Assembly: GCF_900107745.1 (NCBI RefSeq)
Contig: NZ_FNRO01000004.1
Span: 496,001 to 560,000 of the forward strand
Reading direction: 5' to 3'
Length of the DNA: 64,000 bases
Origin: Variovorax sp. YR216
Lineage (GTDB): Bacteria; Pseudomonadota; Gammaproteobacteria; Burkholderiales; Burkholderiaceae_C
Notes under the pieces: generated by a model
The model's input: the letters and a program-made list of their open reading frames with translations, nothing else
What the model was told of the DNA's origin: nothing
The model's database searches: none
Shown: piece after piece, positions 21,531-30,825 of the stretch
Position numbering within the stretch: the first letter of the stretch is position 1
Layout of the letters: every line of letters begins with the position of its first letter
Translations under genes and position numbers: made by a program

Positions 21531-23123
21531 TCAAGGCTGCTGCGGCTTGATGCTCATCCACTTGAAGAACATGAAGTTGTCGGCGAGTTGCGTGAGCTCG
21601 ACCTTCTTGCTCACGCCCCAAGCGAGCGACTGCTGATGCAGCGGCAGGTGGCCGACGTCGTCCGAGTGGATCTTGAAGGCCTCCTTGATCATCTCGTCGC
21701 GCTTGGCCTTGTCGGTCTCGGACTGGATCTTCCGGGTCAGCTCGTCAAGCTTCGGGTTGCAGTACGAGCCGAGGTTGAACTGGCCGGTGCCCTTGTCGTC
21801 CGGACAGGCCATCAGCGAGCTCAGCGCGTTGTGCGAATCGTAGGTGGTCGGCGTCCAGCCGAGCATGTAGAAGCTGGTGTCGCGGCGCAGCACCTTCGGG
21901 AAATAGCTGCCCTTGGTCTCGGCCACGAGGTTGATCTTGACACCGATCCGTGCCAGGCCGGCAGCGACGCCCTGGCAGATCTGCGCGTCGTTCACATAAC
22001 GATCGTTCGGGCAGTTCATCGACACTTCGAAGCCGTTGGGATAGCCCGCGTCGGCCAGCAGCTTCTTGGCCGCGTCGATGTCGTAGGGCAGGCGCTTGTC
22101 CTGCGCCTCGCTCCAGCCGTTGATGCCGGGGCCGACCATCAACGCGGTCGGTCGCGACGCGCCGCGCATCACGGTGCGCTGGATGCCGGCGATGTCGATG
22201 GCCTGGTAGAAGGCCTGGCGCACGCGCTTGTCCTTGAAGGGGTTCTTGCCCTTCACGTTCGAATAGAGCAGCTCGTCGCGCTTCTGGTCCATGCCCAGGA
22301 AGATGGTGCGCAGTTCGGGGCCGGTGATCACACGGGCGTTCGGGCTCGAATTGATGCGCGCGATGTCCTGCACGGGAACCGGCTCCATCACGTCGACTTC
22401 ACCGGAGATGAGCGCGGCGACGCGCGTCGCGGGGTTGGCGATCGGCGTGAAGACGATCTCCTGCGCATTGCCTTCGATCTTGCCCCAGTAGGTCGGATTG
22501 CGCGTGAACACGGTACGCACGTCGGGCTGGCGTTCACGTACGCGGAACGGACCGGTGCCGTTGGCCTTGAAGGATGCGGTGTTCTCGACGCCCTTGCGCT
22601 TGTCGACCGGCTTGGCGGCGCCGTTCTCCTCGCACCACTTCTTGCTCATGATCATCGTCAGCGTGATCACGTCGGGGAGGATCGGGAACGGGCCATTGGT
22701 TTCGATCTCGATCGCGTGGTCGCCGACCTTGCGCACCTCCTTGATGTCGCTGAGCGTGGCCTTCATGTCGGAGCCGTCGCCCTTGGCACGTGCAAAGCTG
22801 AAGACCACGTCGTCGGCGGTGAACGGCGTGCCGTCATGGAAGGTCACGCCCTTGCGCAGCTCGAAGCGCCACACGCTCGGCGAGGTCTGCTTCCAGCTCG
22901 TGGCAAGCAGCGGCGCGAGGCTCAGATCCTTGTTGCGGCCCACGAGCGGCTCGTAGGCATTCGCCGTCACGCTCAGCTGCAGCGATTCGTTGAGCGAGTG
23001 CGGATCGAGCGAGAGTGCGTCCCCCTGGTTCGCGATGCGAATGGTTTGCGCGCCGGCCACCAGGCTCGTGGCCGTCAGCACCGACAGGATCGCCGCGGCG
23101 ACCACGTTTTTCTTCAGACTCAT
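21531..23123 (-). CDS. Peptide ABC transporter substrate-binding protein (family 5)
   Basis: Periplasmic binding protein of the DppA/OppA family, 530 residues. The signal peptide is residues 1-26 (KKNVVAAAILSVLTATSLVA, cleavage near AGA-QT). The mature start TIRIANQGDALSLDPHSLNE and the block WRFELRKGVTFHDGTPFTAD then DVVFS are family signatures. The start at MSLKKN was chosen because AGGAG lies 8 nt upstream. It follows the amidohydrolase gene by 28 nt. A substrate cannot be assigned from the sequence. Confidence 0.93.
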   Translation of the reverse strand: MSLKKNVVAAAILSVLTATSLVAGAQTIRIANQGDALSLDPHSLNESLQLSVTANAYEPLVGRNKDLSLAPLLATSWKQTSPSVWRFELRKGVTFHDGTPFTADDVVFSFARAKGDGSDMKATLSDIKEVRKVGDHAIEIETNGPFPILPDVITLTMIMSKKWCEENGAAKPVDKRKGVENTASFKANGTGPFRVRERQPDVRTVFTRNPTYWGKIEGNAQEIVFTPIANPATRVAALISGEVDVMEPVPVQDIARINSSPNARVITGPELRTIFLGMDQKRDELLYSNVKGKNPFKDKRVRQAFYQAIDIAGIQRTVMRGASRPTALMVGPGINGWSEAQDKRLPYDIDAAKKLLADAGYPNGFEVSMNCPNDRYVNDAQICQGVAAGLARIGVKINLVAETKGSYFPKVLRRDTSFYMLGWTPTTYDSHNALSSLMACPDDKGTGQFNLGSYCNPKLDELTRKIQSETDKAKRDEMIKEAFKIHSDDVGHLPLHQQSLAWGVSKKVELTQLADNFMFFKWMSIKPQQP

Positions 23124-23151
23124 GAGAAGCACTCCTCTGGGTTGGAAAGGT

Positions 23152-24405
23152 TCAAGACGCCGTCTGGGCCATCTTGCTTCTTGGACTGCCGGCCTCGGCG
23201 GCCAGCGGCATGCCCTGCTCGATCAGACCCGCATGCAGCGCGGCGCCGAGCGGCAGGATTTCATCGTTGAAGTCGTAGCGGCTGTTGTGCAGGAAGGCAC
23301 CACCCTTCGCGTCCTGGCCGATGCGCAGGTAGGCGCCCTTCTTCTTCTGCAGCATGAACGAAAAATCCTCGGCACCCATGCTGGGCTCCATGTTGCGCTC
23401 GACGTTGTGGGCACCGACCAGCGACTGGGCGACATCGCCCGCGAACTGCGCCTCGGGCGCGGTGTTGATGGTGGCCGGATAGATGCGCTCGAACTTCACA
23501 TGCGCGGTCGCGCCAAAGCCCGCAGCGACCGCGGTGCACAGCTCGGCAAGGCGGCGCTCGACCTGCTCCTGCACGCGCGAGCTGAAAGTGCGCACCGTAC
23601 CCACCAGGGTCGCTTTGCCCGGCACCACGGCCATCGCGCTGAGGTCGCCGGCCTGTACCGCGCAGACGCTGATCACTGCCGCATCGATCGGCCGCACATT
23701 GCGCGACACGATGCTCTGCACCGCGGTGATGATGTGCGCCGAAACCACCACCGGGTCGATGGTGAGATAGGCGTGCGCACCATGTCCGCCCTTGCCCGTG
23801 ACCTCGATCGTGATGCGATCGGCCGCGGCCATCATCGCGCCGCGGTTGATGCCGACGGTGCCGGCCGGCAACCCGGGCCAGTTGTGCATCGCGTAGACCG
23901 AATCCACCGGGAAGCGATCGAACAGGCCGTCTTCGATCATCACGCGCGCGCCGGCGAAGCCCTCCTCGCCGGGTTGGAAGATCAGCACTGCGGTGCCGTC
24001 GAAGTTGCGCGTCTCTGCCAGGTAGCGTGCGGCGCCGACGAGCATCGCGGTGTGGCCGTCGTGCCCACAGCCGTGCATCAGGCCGTTCTTGGCCGAGCGC
24101 CACGCGAAGTCGTTGTCTTCGCACATGGGAAGCGCGTCCATGTCGGCGCGCAGGCCGATCATGCGACCGCTTTCGGTCGAGCGTCCGCGGATCACACCGA
24201 CCACGCCGGTCTTGCCGATGGCCGTGTGGATCTCGTCGACGCCGCAGGCCCGCAGCGCCTCGGTCACGCGACCGGCGGTGTAGACCTCCTCGAAGCCGAG
24301 CTCGGGATGTGCATGCAGGTCGCGCCGGAACGCAGTGATCTCGGGATAGAAGCGGGCGATGTGCGCAAACGCTCGTCCGGAGGCTTGCAAACGGGGTTCA
24401 GTCAT
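23152..24405 (-). CDS. M20 family amidohydrolase (hippurate hydrolase / N-acyl amino acid hydrolase type)
   Basis: Zinc-dependent M20D peptidase-like amidohydrolase that removes acyl groups from amino acids or small amides. Metal and catalytic motifs are GLRADMDALPM, LMHGCGHDGHTAML, FQPGEEGFAGARVM and PSMGAEDFSFML. The length of 417 residues is usual. No signal peptide is seen, so it is cytoplasmic. Its ATG overlaps the stop of the upstream permease gene (TGATG), so it is an integral part of the peptide-importer operon and probably processes the imported compound. Confidence 0.92.
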   Translation of the reverse strand: MTEPRLQASGRAFAHIARFYPEITAFRRDLHAHPELGFEEVYTAGRVTEALRACGVDEIHTAIGKTGVVGVIRGRSTESGRMIGLRADMDALPMCEDNDFAWRSAKNGLMHGCGHDGHTAMLVGAARYLAETRNFDGTAVLIFQPGEEGFAGARVMIEDGLFDRFPVDSVYAMHNWPGLPAGTVGINRGAMMAAADRITIEVTGKGGHGAHAYLTIDPVVVSAHIITAVQSIVSRNVRPIDAAVISVCAVQAGDLSAMAVVPGKATLVGTVRTFSSRVQEQVERRLAELCTAVAAGFGATAHVKFERIYPATINTAPEAQFAGDVAQSLVGAHNVERNMEPSMGAEDFSFMLQKKKGAYLRIGQDAKGGAFLHNSRYDFNDEILPLGAALHAGLIEQGMPLAAEAGSPRSKMAQTAS

Positions 24406-25385
24406 CAGTGTCCTCCTGCAGTGCCGACACGCAAGCGTGGATCGACGACGAAATAGAGCAGATCGACCACGAGATTGATGACGACGAAGATCAGTGCGAT
24501 GAGGCAGAGATAAGCGGCCATCACCGGAATGTCGGCGAAGGTCACCGCCTGAATGAACAGCAGTCCCATGCCCGGCCACTGGAAGACCGACTCGGTGATG
24601 ATCGAGAAAGCGATGAGCCCCCCGAGCTGGAGCCCCGTGATGGTCATCACAGGCACCAGGGTGTTCTTCAGTGCATGGCCGAAGTGGATCGCACGGTCGG
24701 AGAGCCCCCGTGCGCGAGCGAACTTGATGTAGTCGGTGCGCAGCACTTCGAGCATCTCCGACCGGACGAGACGCATGATCAGCGTGAGCTGAAAGATCGC
24801 GAGCGTTGCCGCCGGCAACACGATGTGCGTCCACCCGTCGGCGCGCAACAACCCGGTGCTCCACCAGCCGAATCGAACGACCTCGCCGCGCCCGAAGCTC
24901 GGAAGCCATCCGAGCAAGACCGCGAAGACGAGGATCAGCAGGATGCCGACCAGAAAGGGCGGCAACGAAACACCGAGGAGCGAGAGTGTCATGAGCACCT
25001 GGCTCATGAAGCTGCCACGCTGCAAGGCGGCGTAGACACCCATCGGCACGCCGATCACAAGCGCAAGGACGGCAGCGACCATCGCAAGTTCGAGCGTGGC
25101 CGGGAAGCGCTCTGCGATCAATCGCGACACCTTCGCACCTTGCCTCAGGCTCAGGCCGAATTCGCCCTGCGATGCGTTGACGAGGAAATGCCAGAACTGC
25201 ACGAAGAAGGGCTGGTCGAGCCCCAGCGAAGCGCGCAGCTCGCGGATCTGCTCGGGCTTGGCATCCTGCCCGAGCAGGAACACCACCGGATCACCGACGT
25301 ACTGGAAAAGGAGGAAGGCGATGAAGGCAACCGCGACCATGACGATCACGGCCTGAATCAGGCGACGCAGTACGAAAGCGATCAT
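24405..25385 (-). CDS. Dipeptide ABC transporter permease (DppB-like)
   Basis: Inner membrane permease, 326 residues, with the N-terminal signature MIAFVLRRLIQAVIVMVAVA, about six membrane segments (for example VMVAVAFIAFLLFQYVGDPV) and the permease loop YIKFARARGLSDRAIHFGHA then LKN. It is the first gene of the operon permease B, amidohydrolase, binding protein, permease C, ATPase D, ATPase F. The ATG is at 25383-25385; no convincing promoter was seen in the 100 bases upstream. Confidence 0.93.
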   Translation of the reverse strand: MIAFVLRRLIQAVIVMVAVAFIAFLLFQYVGDPVVFLLGQDAKPEQIRELRASLGLDQPFFVQFWHFLVNASQGEFGLSLRQGAKVSRLIAERFPATLELAMVAAVLALVIGVPMGVYAALQRGSFMSQVLMTLSLLGVSLPPFLVGILLILVFAVLLGWLPSFGRGEVVRFGWWSTGLLRADGWTHIVLPAATLAIFQLTLIMRLVRSEMLEVLRTDYIKFARARGLSDRAIHFGHALKNTLVPVMTITGLQLGGLIAFSIITESVFQWPGMGLLFIQAVTFADIPVMAAYLCLIALIFVVINLVVDLLYFVVDPRLRVGTAGGH

Positions 25386-25483
25386 TCAGCAGATGAAGTG
25401 TTCATCGATGCTAGCAGGAGCAAGGTGTATGCCCATGCAGGAGTTCCCCAGTGTGGTGCGGCTGCACATGCCACTGCCGAAAT

Positions 25484-25518
25484 GAAAAAAGCCACTCGAC
25501 TTTCGTCGAGTGGCTTTC
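25484..25518 (-). terminator. Rho-independent terminator of the porin gene
   Basis: On the minus strand, GCCACTCGAC (25514-25505) pairs with GTCGAGTGGC (25500-25491) over a four-base loop GAAA, followed by TTTTTT (25490-25485). It lies 40 nt after the porin stop. The A-rich side on the other strand makes it partly bidirectional. Confidence 0.92.
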
Positions 25519-25557
25519 AAGAACTTCCCGTTGAAGCTGGCTTAAGCCAGCGTCAGA

Positions 25558-26862
25558 TCAGAAAGCGTGACGGATACCGAGGTCGTAGCCGACCGAGCTG
25601 GTCGGGTGCGTTGTACCGATCGCAGCTTGGGCAGCCGCATTGTTGGCGGTGGTGCCCGACGGTGCGTAGAAGCTGCCGGCAGTAGCCAGACCCGTGCTGG
25701 TGAACAGCTCGTTGTCCTTGTTGTTCACGTAGGCAACGGTTGCGTACAGGGCGGTGCGCTTCGACAGGTTGTGCACGTAGCCGAGCGCGAACTTGTCAGC
25801 CTTCGGATCCTTCAGACCAAAGATCTGGTTGGCTTGCGCCAGCTGGGCGTTGCTCAGGGGCAGGTCGCTGTACTTCACGCCCGAGTACGAAGCGCGGATC
25901 AGGCCAGGGCCGACCGGCACGGTCACGCCAACGAGCCAACCCTTGGCACCCGGATCGGTGAACTGGAACACGTTGGTGATGGCCAGCGGATTCGAGTAGT
26001 CGGTCTTGTTCTTGGCGTGCGAGTACTCGCCGAACAGCTTCACGACGCCGAAGTCGTACGAAGCGCCGAGGTTGAAGGACTGAAGCGTGCTCGTCGTGCC
26101 AGCGAAGAAGTTGTCCGAGTTCGTGGCTTCGCCGTAGGCAGCTGCAACGTCCAGCGGGCCGTTCGCGTAGCCGAAGCGGCCACCGACGTAACGACCAGCG
26201 CGCTGGGTGTTCGCAACGTCAGGCGTCAGAGCAGCGTTGTCGTACTTCGTCGCTTCGTTGAACGCGTACATGACCTGGCCATAGAAGCCACCCAGGTTCG
26301 GCGGCAGGAAGTAGCCCACCGAGTTGCTGGCGCGAACATACATATTGTTCGCTTGGAAGCCCGTCGGAGAATTGGAACCACCGAAGCCGCCGTTGGCCGT
26401 GAAGATCAGGTTCGTACCAACGCCGTTGGTGCCGAACGGATCGAACACGGTGTCATTCCAGAAGGTCGGGGTGTAGTCACGGCCGAGGCGGACTTCACCG
26501 AATGCGCCCGACAGGCTCACCGTCGAACGGCGGTTGAAGAGACCGGTCACGGTCGAGCCCGAATTCGCGATGTTGCCGCCCGTGTTGCCGTCGTCGTTCG
26601 ACAGACCGGCTTCGAGCCAGAAGCTAGCAGCCAGACCGCCACCCAGATCTTCCGTGCCACGGAAGCCAAGACGGCTGCTGTTGTAGCCGGAGTTCGTCAG
26701 TTGGTTCTTCTGAACCTTGACTTCTTGGCCGAAGATATTTTCCGACTTGTTCTGGTAGCCGCTGAAAGCAGCGTCGACCACGCCGAACAGCGTCACGGAC
26801 GACTGGGCCGAAGCAACGCCGGCAACAGCCAGAGCAGCCAGGGCGACTAGAGATTTTTTCAT
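25558..26862 (-). CDS. Gram-negative outer membrane porin (OmpC/general porin family)
   Basis: Trimeric beta-barrel porin of the burkholderial type, 434 residues. It has a signal peptide (MKKSLVALAALAVAGVASAQ, residues 1-20), the first strand SSVTLFGVVDAAFSGYQNK, the internal RRSTVSLSGAFGEVRLGRDY segment typical of this family, and a final strand VGYDLGIRHAF ending in the outer-membrane Phe signal. GGAGA precedes the ATG by 8 nt. Codon usage is more uniform than in the surrounding genes, consistent with high expression. Monocistronic with its own terminator. Confidence 0.95.
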   Translation of the reverse strand: MKKSLVALAALAVAGVASAQSSVTLFGVVDAAFSGYQNKSENIFGQEVKVQKNQLTNSGYNSSRLGFRGTEDLGGGLAASFWLEAGLSNDDGNTGGNIANSGSTVTGLFNRRSTVSLSGAFGEVRLGRDYTPTFWNDTVFDPFGTNGVGTNLIFTANGGFGGSNSPTGFQANNMYVRASNSVGYFLPPNLGGFYGQVMYAFNEATKYDNAALTPDVANTQRAGRYVGGRFGYANGPLDVAAAYGEATNSDNFFAGTTSTLQSFNLGASYDFGVVKLFGEYSHAKNKTDYSNPLAITNVFQFTDPGAKGWLVGVTVPVGPGLIRASYSGVKYSDLPLSNAQLAQANQIFGLKDPKADKFALGYVHNLSKRTALYATVAYVNNKDNELFTSTGLATAGSFYAPSGTTANNAAAQAAIGTTHPTSSVGYDLGIRHAF

Positions 26863-27144
26863 TGCAAGTTTCTCCAAGGTTAAACATAGGGCTCCGGTGC
26901 GAAGGGCTCACCGTGACTGGCACTTCTGTGCACCCACCGGACCCCGGGCCAACCTCCTTTTGGGAAGTTGACGCTATTGCACCAGAGCCGCTTCGCAAGG
27001 GCAAAACAAATCGCCCGAAATGTCGGCTGGGCTCGACGTTTCGTTGCACGACTGCAACAAAGCATCTCGAACCCGTGGCGTACCGCAATGCAAAACCTGG
27101 CCCGCACGATTTGTGTCCTTTTGTAGATCGGTTCCAATTGCCCG

Positions 27145-27774
27145 ATGAACCGATCGCTCGACTCCGTCCTGTCGGTGGCAGACGCGGCACTGCGCACCCT
27201 TTTCGCCACGCCGCACGCGACGCGGCCGACACCATCGCCGGACACGCCGCCCGGCGCATTGACCGATGCCGAGCGCCGCGAGGCCGGCGCGCTCATGCGC
27301 GTCAACCATGTGGGAGAAGTCTGCGCGCAGGCGCTCTATACCGCGCAGGCCGCGGTGACCCGGGATCCCGCGCTGCGCATGCATTTCAACGATGCCGCGC
27401 GCGAGGAGACCGACCATCTCGCGTGGACGCAGCAGAGACTGGACGAGTTGGGTTCGCGCCCGTCCGTGCTGAATCCGGTCTGGTACATCGGCGCGTTCGG
27501 CCTCGGTCTGGTTGCAGGGCGGCTCGGCGACGCGCTCAGCCTGGGATTCGTCGCCGAGACCGAGCGACAGGTGGAAGCCCATCTCGACGGCCATCTAGAC
27601 CGATTGCCCACCGGCGATACGGCATCGCGGGCCGTGATCGACCAGATGAAGTTGGATGAAGCGCGCCATGCCAGTCAAGCATGGAGTGCAGGCGCCAAGG
27701 AACTACCGCCGCCGGCCAAGATGCTGATGCGCGCAGCGGCCAAGGTGATGACGACCGTCGCCCACCGCATCTGA
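27145..27774 (+). CDS. coq7: 3-demethoxyubiquinol 3-hydroxylase Coq7
   Basis: Diiron hydroxylase in the last steps of ubiquinone synthesis, membrane associated. The four-helix ferritin-like ligands are visible: [58 protein letters not shown] and [15 protein letters not shown] (Glu and ExxH ligands). The length of 209 residues matches bacterial Coq7 with an N-terminal leader of about 45 residues. It is transcribed divergently from the porin gene across 282 bp, in which I see no confident promoter. Confidence 0.95.
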   Translation: MNRSLDSVLSVADAALRTLFATPHATRPTPSPDTPPGALTDAERREAGALMRVNHVGEVCAQALYTAQAAVTRDPALRMHFNDAAREETDHLAWTQQRLDELGSRPSVLNPVWYIGAFGLGLVAGRLGDALSLGFVAETERQVEAHLDGHLDRLPTGDTASRAVIDQMKLDEARHASQAWSAGAKELPPPAKMLMRAAAKVMTTVAHRI

Positions 27775-27807
27775 CGGGTCTGACGGCTCGCGAGGGACGT
27801 CCTCTCT

Positions 27808-28257
27808 TTACAAGTCGATCAGATCGAAACTGGTCGTGATCTCGGCCGTCTTTCCCAGCATCACGCTGGCCGAGCAATAAGTGTCGTGGCTCAAGGCAAT
27901 GGCGCGCTCCACCGCGGCGGCCGGAATGCCTTTGCCCGCCACGGTGAAGTGCATGTGGATCTTGGTGAAGACCTTGGGGTCCTTCTCTGCGCGCTCGCTG
28001 GTGAGCTTGACGCTGCAGCGTTCGACTTGATGCCGGCCGCGCTTGAGGATCAGCACGACGTCATACGCGGTGCATCCGCCCGTGCCCGCAAGGAGCGTCT
28101 CCATGGGGCGCGGTGCCAGGTTCTGACCACCGTTCTCGGGCTTTGCCGCGTCGGGCGCACCATCCATCATCAGGACATGGCCGGTCCCGGTCTCGGCAAT
28201 GAAGCCCATCGCCGATCGCGCGCCGGCATTTCCGGTCCAACTCACAGTACATTCCAT
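27808..28257 (-). CDS. OsmC family protein (YhfA-like)
   Basis: Small peroxide-related OsmC/Ohr superfamily member, 149 residues. The two conserved cysteines lie in ETLLAGTGGCTAYDVV and SHDTYCSASVMLGKT, the expected redox pair. The N-terminus MECTVSWTGNAGARSAMGF fits the YhfA subgroup. The chosen start is 28257; an ATG 12 codons upstream in frame is also possible. It is convergent with coq7 and divergent from the candidate small RNA and ilvA. The physiological substrate is not known. Confidence 0.88.
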   Translation of the reverse strand: MECTVSWTGNAGARSAMGFIAETGTGHVLMMDGAPDAAKPENGGQNLAPRPMETLLAGTGGCTAYDVVLILKRGRHQVERCSVKLTSERAEKDPKVFTKIHMHFTVAGKGIPAAAVERAIALSHDTYCSASVMLGKTAEITTSFDLIDL

Positions 28258-28349
28258 CTTCACTGGCTCCAAAGGGTCCACGACCGCACGCAAAAACAGA
28301 AAATTCGTACGGCGGCGTGAATTTGTGTTCGAAAAGCGTCACTCGCTTG

Positions 28350-28377
28350 TTGCAATGCAACAAACAGTCGATATACT
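28350..28377 (+). promoter_or_regulatory. Sigma-70-type promoter of the candidate small RNA
   Basis: TTGCAA (28350-28355) and TATACT (28372-28377) are separated by 16 nt. The predicted transcript starts about 28384. A TTGTTG at 28347-28352 with 19-nt spacing is an alternative -35. Confidence 0.6.
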
Positions 28378-28383
28378 TTATTT

Positions 28384-28474
28384 CATCGCACACGAAGGCG
28401 TGTGCACCGGTTGTCTCCTCCACCCTCCCAATTGGTGGATTTAGCCCCGAGCCGCAAGGCCCGGGGCTTTTTTC
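28384..28474 (+). ncRNA. Candidate small RNA with CU-rich loops (about 90 nt)
   Basis: A compact transcription unit lies between osmC-like and ilvA. Hairpin 1 is GCACACG (28388-28394)/CGTGTGC (28399-28405) with loop AAGG. A single-stranded stretch TTGTCTCCTC follows. Hairpin 2 is TCCACC (28419-28424)/GGTGGA (28434-28439) with loop CTCCCAATT. A strong terminator closes it (28443-28473). The CUCCUC and CUCCC segments are complementary to Shine-Dalgarno sequences, a feature of several trans-acting small RNAs. I do not recognise a named family. The alternative is an ilvA leader, but no leader peptide rich in Ile, Val, Leu or Thr codons is seen. Confidence 0.55.
28443..28473 (+). terminator. Rho-independent terminator upstream of ilvA
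   Basis: AGCCCCG (28443-28449) pairs with CGGGGCT (28462-28468), with an inner GCC-GCAA-GGC hairpin capped by a GCAA tetraloop, followed by TTTTTT (28468-28473). It ends 45 nt before the ilvA start, so it terminates something that begins upstream, most likely the candidate small RNA. Confidence 0.9.
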
Positions 28475-28518
28475 TTGGCGCAACCGGCCGCGGACGAGAG
28501 GCCTATGATCGCGGCCCT

Positions 28519-30084
28519 ATGTCCAGCAACCCGAATCCGCCAGCCCAGACGCTCACCCCCGCCGACTACCTCAAGCGCATCCTCACCGCGCGCGTCTACG
28601 ACGTGGCTGTCGAATCCGCGCTCGAGCCGGCGCGCGCGCTGAGCGCAAGGCTCGGCAACACGGTGCTGCTCAAGCGCGAAGACCAGCAGCCCGTCTTCAG
28701 CTTCAAGCTGCGCGGCGCCTACAACAAGATGGCGCACCTGAGCCCCGAGCAACTCGCAAACGGCGTGATCTGCGCCTCGGCGGGCAATCATGCCCAGGGC
28801 GTGGCGCTGGGCGCCAGAAAGCTCGGCGCCCGCGCGGTGGTCGTGATGCCGGTCACGACGCCTCAATTGAAGATCGATGCGGTGCGCGCACTCGGCGGCG
28901 AGGTGCATCTGCATGGCGACAGCTACTCGGACGCCTACGTCTATGCCCTCGAGCAGCAGAAGGCGCATGGCCTGACCTTCGTCCATCCCTTCGACGATCC
29001 GGACGTCATCGCGGGGCAGGGCACGATCGCCATGGAGATCCTCCGCCAGCACCAGGGGCCGCTCGACGCGGTCTTCGTCGCGATCGGCGGTGGCGGCCTC
29101 ATCGCGGGCGTGGCCAGCTACATCAAGGCGCTGCGGCCGGAGATCAAGGTGATCGGCGTCCAGATGAACGATTCGGACGCCATGATCCAGTCGGTCGCCG
29201 CGAAAGAACGTGTGGCGCTTCCCGACGTGGGCCTCTTCTCCGACGGCACTGCGGTCAAGCTGGTCGGCGAGGAGACCTTCCGGCTGGCATCGGGACTGGT
29301 CGATGAATACATCGCCGTCGATACCGACGCCGTTTGCGCCGCCATCAAGGACATCTTCATCGACACCCGCAGCATCGTCGAACCCGCGGGCGCGCTCGCT
29401 GTCGCCGCGATCAAGCAATATGTCGAGGAGCGCGGCACGCGTGGCGAGACCTACGCCGCCATCCTGTGCGGCGCCAACATGAATTTCGACCGGCTGCGCT
29501 TCGTCGCGGAGCGCGCGGAGGTCGGCGAGGAGCGCGAGGCGCTGTTTGCGGTCACCATTCCCGAGGAACGCGGCAGCTTTCGCCGCTTCTGCGAACTAGT
29601 CGGGCAGTTGCCGGGCGCTTCGCGCAACGTCACCGAGTTCAACTACCGCATCAGCGACTCGAAGGAAGCGCACGTCTTCGTCGGGCTGACCACCACAGCG
29701 CGGGGCGAATCGAAGACGATCGCGGATACCTTCGTGGCGCACGGCTTTGGCGCCATCGACCTCACGCACGACGAGCTCGCGAAGGAGCACATCCGTCACC
29801 TCGTCGGCGGTCGCACGGGCCTCGCGCACGACGAGCGGCTGTTGCGGTTCGTGTTCCCGGAGCGACCCGGCGCCCTGCTGAAGTTCCTGAGCCTGCTGCG
29901 GCCGAACTGGAACATCAGCCTCTTCCACTACCGAAACCAGGGCGCCGATTACGGGCGCATCCTCGTCGGACTGCAGGTTCCTGCGACCGACAACGCGGCC
30001 TTCGACGAATTCCTCCAGACGCTGGGCTACCCCTTCGTCGAGGAAACCCAGAACCCCGCGTACCGACTGTTCCTGCAGGCCTGA
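28519..30084 (+). CDS. ilvA: Threonine ammonia-lyase (threonine dehydratase), biosynthetic
   Basis: Converts threonine to 2-oxobutanoate, the first step of isoleucine synthesis. It has the PLP-lysine motif FSFKLRGAYNKM, the phosphate-binding loop CASAGNHAQGVALG, VAIGGGGLIAGVASY, and two C-terminal ACT-like regulatory segments (about residues 335-425 and 430-520, beginning EEREALFAVTIPEERGSFRR and ERLLRFVFPERPGALLK-type sequence), as in the long feedback-regulated form. The length is 521 residues. The ATG at 28519 starts MSSNPNPPAQTLTPADYLKR; an upstream GTG frame would run through the terminator and is rejected. Confidence 0.96.
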   Translation: MSSNPNPPAQTLTPADYLKRILTARVYDVAVESALEPARALSARLGNTVLLKREDQQPVFSFKLRGAYNKMAHLSPEQLANGVICASAGNHAQGVALGARKLGARAVVVMPVTTPQLKIDAVRALGGEVHLHGDSYSDAYVYALEQQKAHGLTFVHPFDDPDVIAGQGTIAMEILRQHQGPLDAVFVAIGGGGLIAGVASYIKALRPEIKVIGVQMNDSDAMIQSVAAKERVALPDVGLFSDGTAVKLVGEETFRLASGLVDEYIAVDTDAVCAAIKDIFIDTRSIVEPAGALAVAAIKQYVEERGTRGETYAAILCGANMNFDRLRFVAERAEVGEEREALFAVTIPEERGSFRRFCELVGQLPGASRNVTEFNYRISDSKEAHVFVGLTTTARGESKTIADTFVAHGFGAIDLTHDELAKEHIRHLVGGRTGLAHDERLLRFVFPERPGALLKFLSLLRPNWNISLFHYRNQGADYGRILVGLQVPATDNAAFDEFLQTLGYPFVEETQNPAYRLFLQA

Positions 30085-30094
30085 GCTGGCGCGC

Positions 30095-30757
30095 TCAACT
30101 CGGCTCGGCCGGCGGCGCCATCACCGGCGCGACGCCTGGCGTGGGGAAATTCGGCGGGAACGGCGGTGGGGCCGTGATGGCGGGCGGCGCACCCGCCGGT
30201 GACGGCGGTGCTGCCACAGCCGGTTGCGTCGGCGCCACCGCGGCGGGCTGAGGTGGAGCCGCCAGAGCTGGCTGCAGCGGCGGCTGGAGCGGCCGCGACG
30301 GCGACGGCATCGCCAAAGGCCGCGTCGGCAGTTGCAGCGTCAAGGCCGCCTTGCCATCAGCGCTTGGGCCGAGCGCGGCCCCGCGCGTCGTCACGGACTG
30401 AAGCACGAATCCGTCAACCACCTTGGCACCGACCTTGAACGGGCGCGCAGGCTTTCCATCGACCGCGATGAGCGCTGCGCCCTGCTGGTCCGCATCCGCG
30501 ACCACGCCGAGCAGCGCGAAGCGACTTGCCGCCTCGGGTGTGGCGGCCACGGGCTGGTTCGAAACAGCGCCCAGCATCTGCGCCACGGCCGCCGGATCGG
30601 GCTCCAGCGGGGCCTTGACGACAGCAGGCGGTGCAACTGCGTCGGAGGGCGCCGTCAATCTCAGGCCCCAGAACACGACGCTCGCTGCCGCGAGCGCCCA
30701 GATACCGGCTGTCGCAGTGGCTGCGGGCCATCGGGCAGGTGCGTAAGGGACTGACAT
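30095..30757 (-). CDS. gspC: Type II secretion system protein C
   Basis: Inner membrane subunit that links the inner membrane platform to the GspD secretin. It has one transmembrane segment (residues about 13-35), a proline-rich linker, and the homology-region segment RFALLGVVADADQQGAALIA then VDGKPARPFKVGAKVVDGFV, which is the GspC HR domain. The C-terminal 80 residues are Pro/Ala-rich and contain no PDZ domain. It is 220 residues long and transcribed divergently from gspG (68 bp between starts), which places it outside the main operon. Confidence 0.85.
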   Translation of the reverse strand: MSVPYAPARWPAATATAGIWALAAASVVFWGLRLTAPSDAVAPPAVVKAPLEPDPAAVAQMLGAVSNQPVAATPEAASRFALLGVVADADQQGAALIAVDGKPARPFKVGAKVVDGFVLQSVTTRGAALGPSADGKAALTLQLPTRPLAMPSPSRPLQPPLQPALAAPPQPAAVAPTQPAVAAPPSPAGAPPAITAPPPFPPNFPTPGVAPVMAPPAEPS

Positions 30758-30825
30758 AAGGCCGGATTATCATTCAGCGAACACGGCGAGCGCCGCCCTC
30801 CCCCACGGGTTTCTCATTCAAATCC

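Noticed and set aside
27776..27805. GC-rich hairpin between coq7 and the osmC-like gene as terminator
   Set aside because: The stem needs a bulge and the T-run is interrupted (TCTTT); too weak to call.
28402..28518. GTG-started N-terminal extension of ilvA or a leader peptide for attenuation
   Set aside because: The frame runs through the terminator hairpin, and its codons are not enriched for Ile, Val, Leu or Thr.
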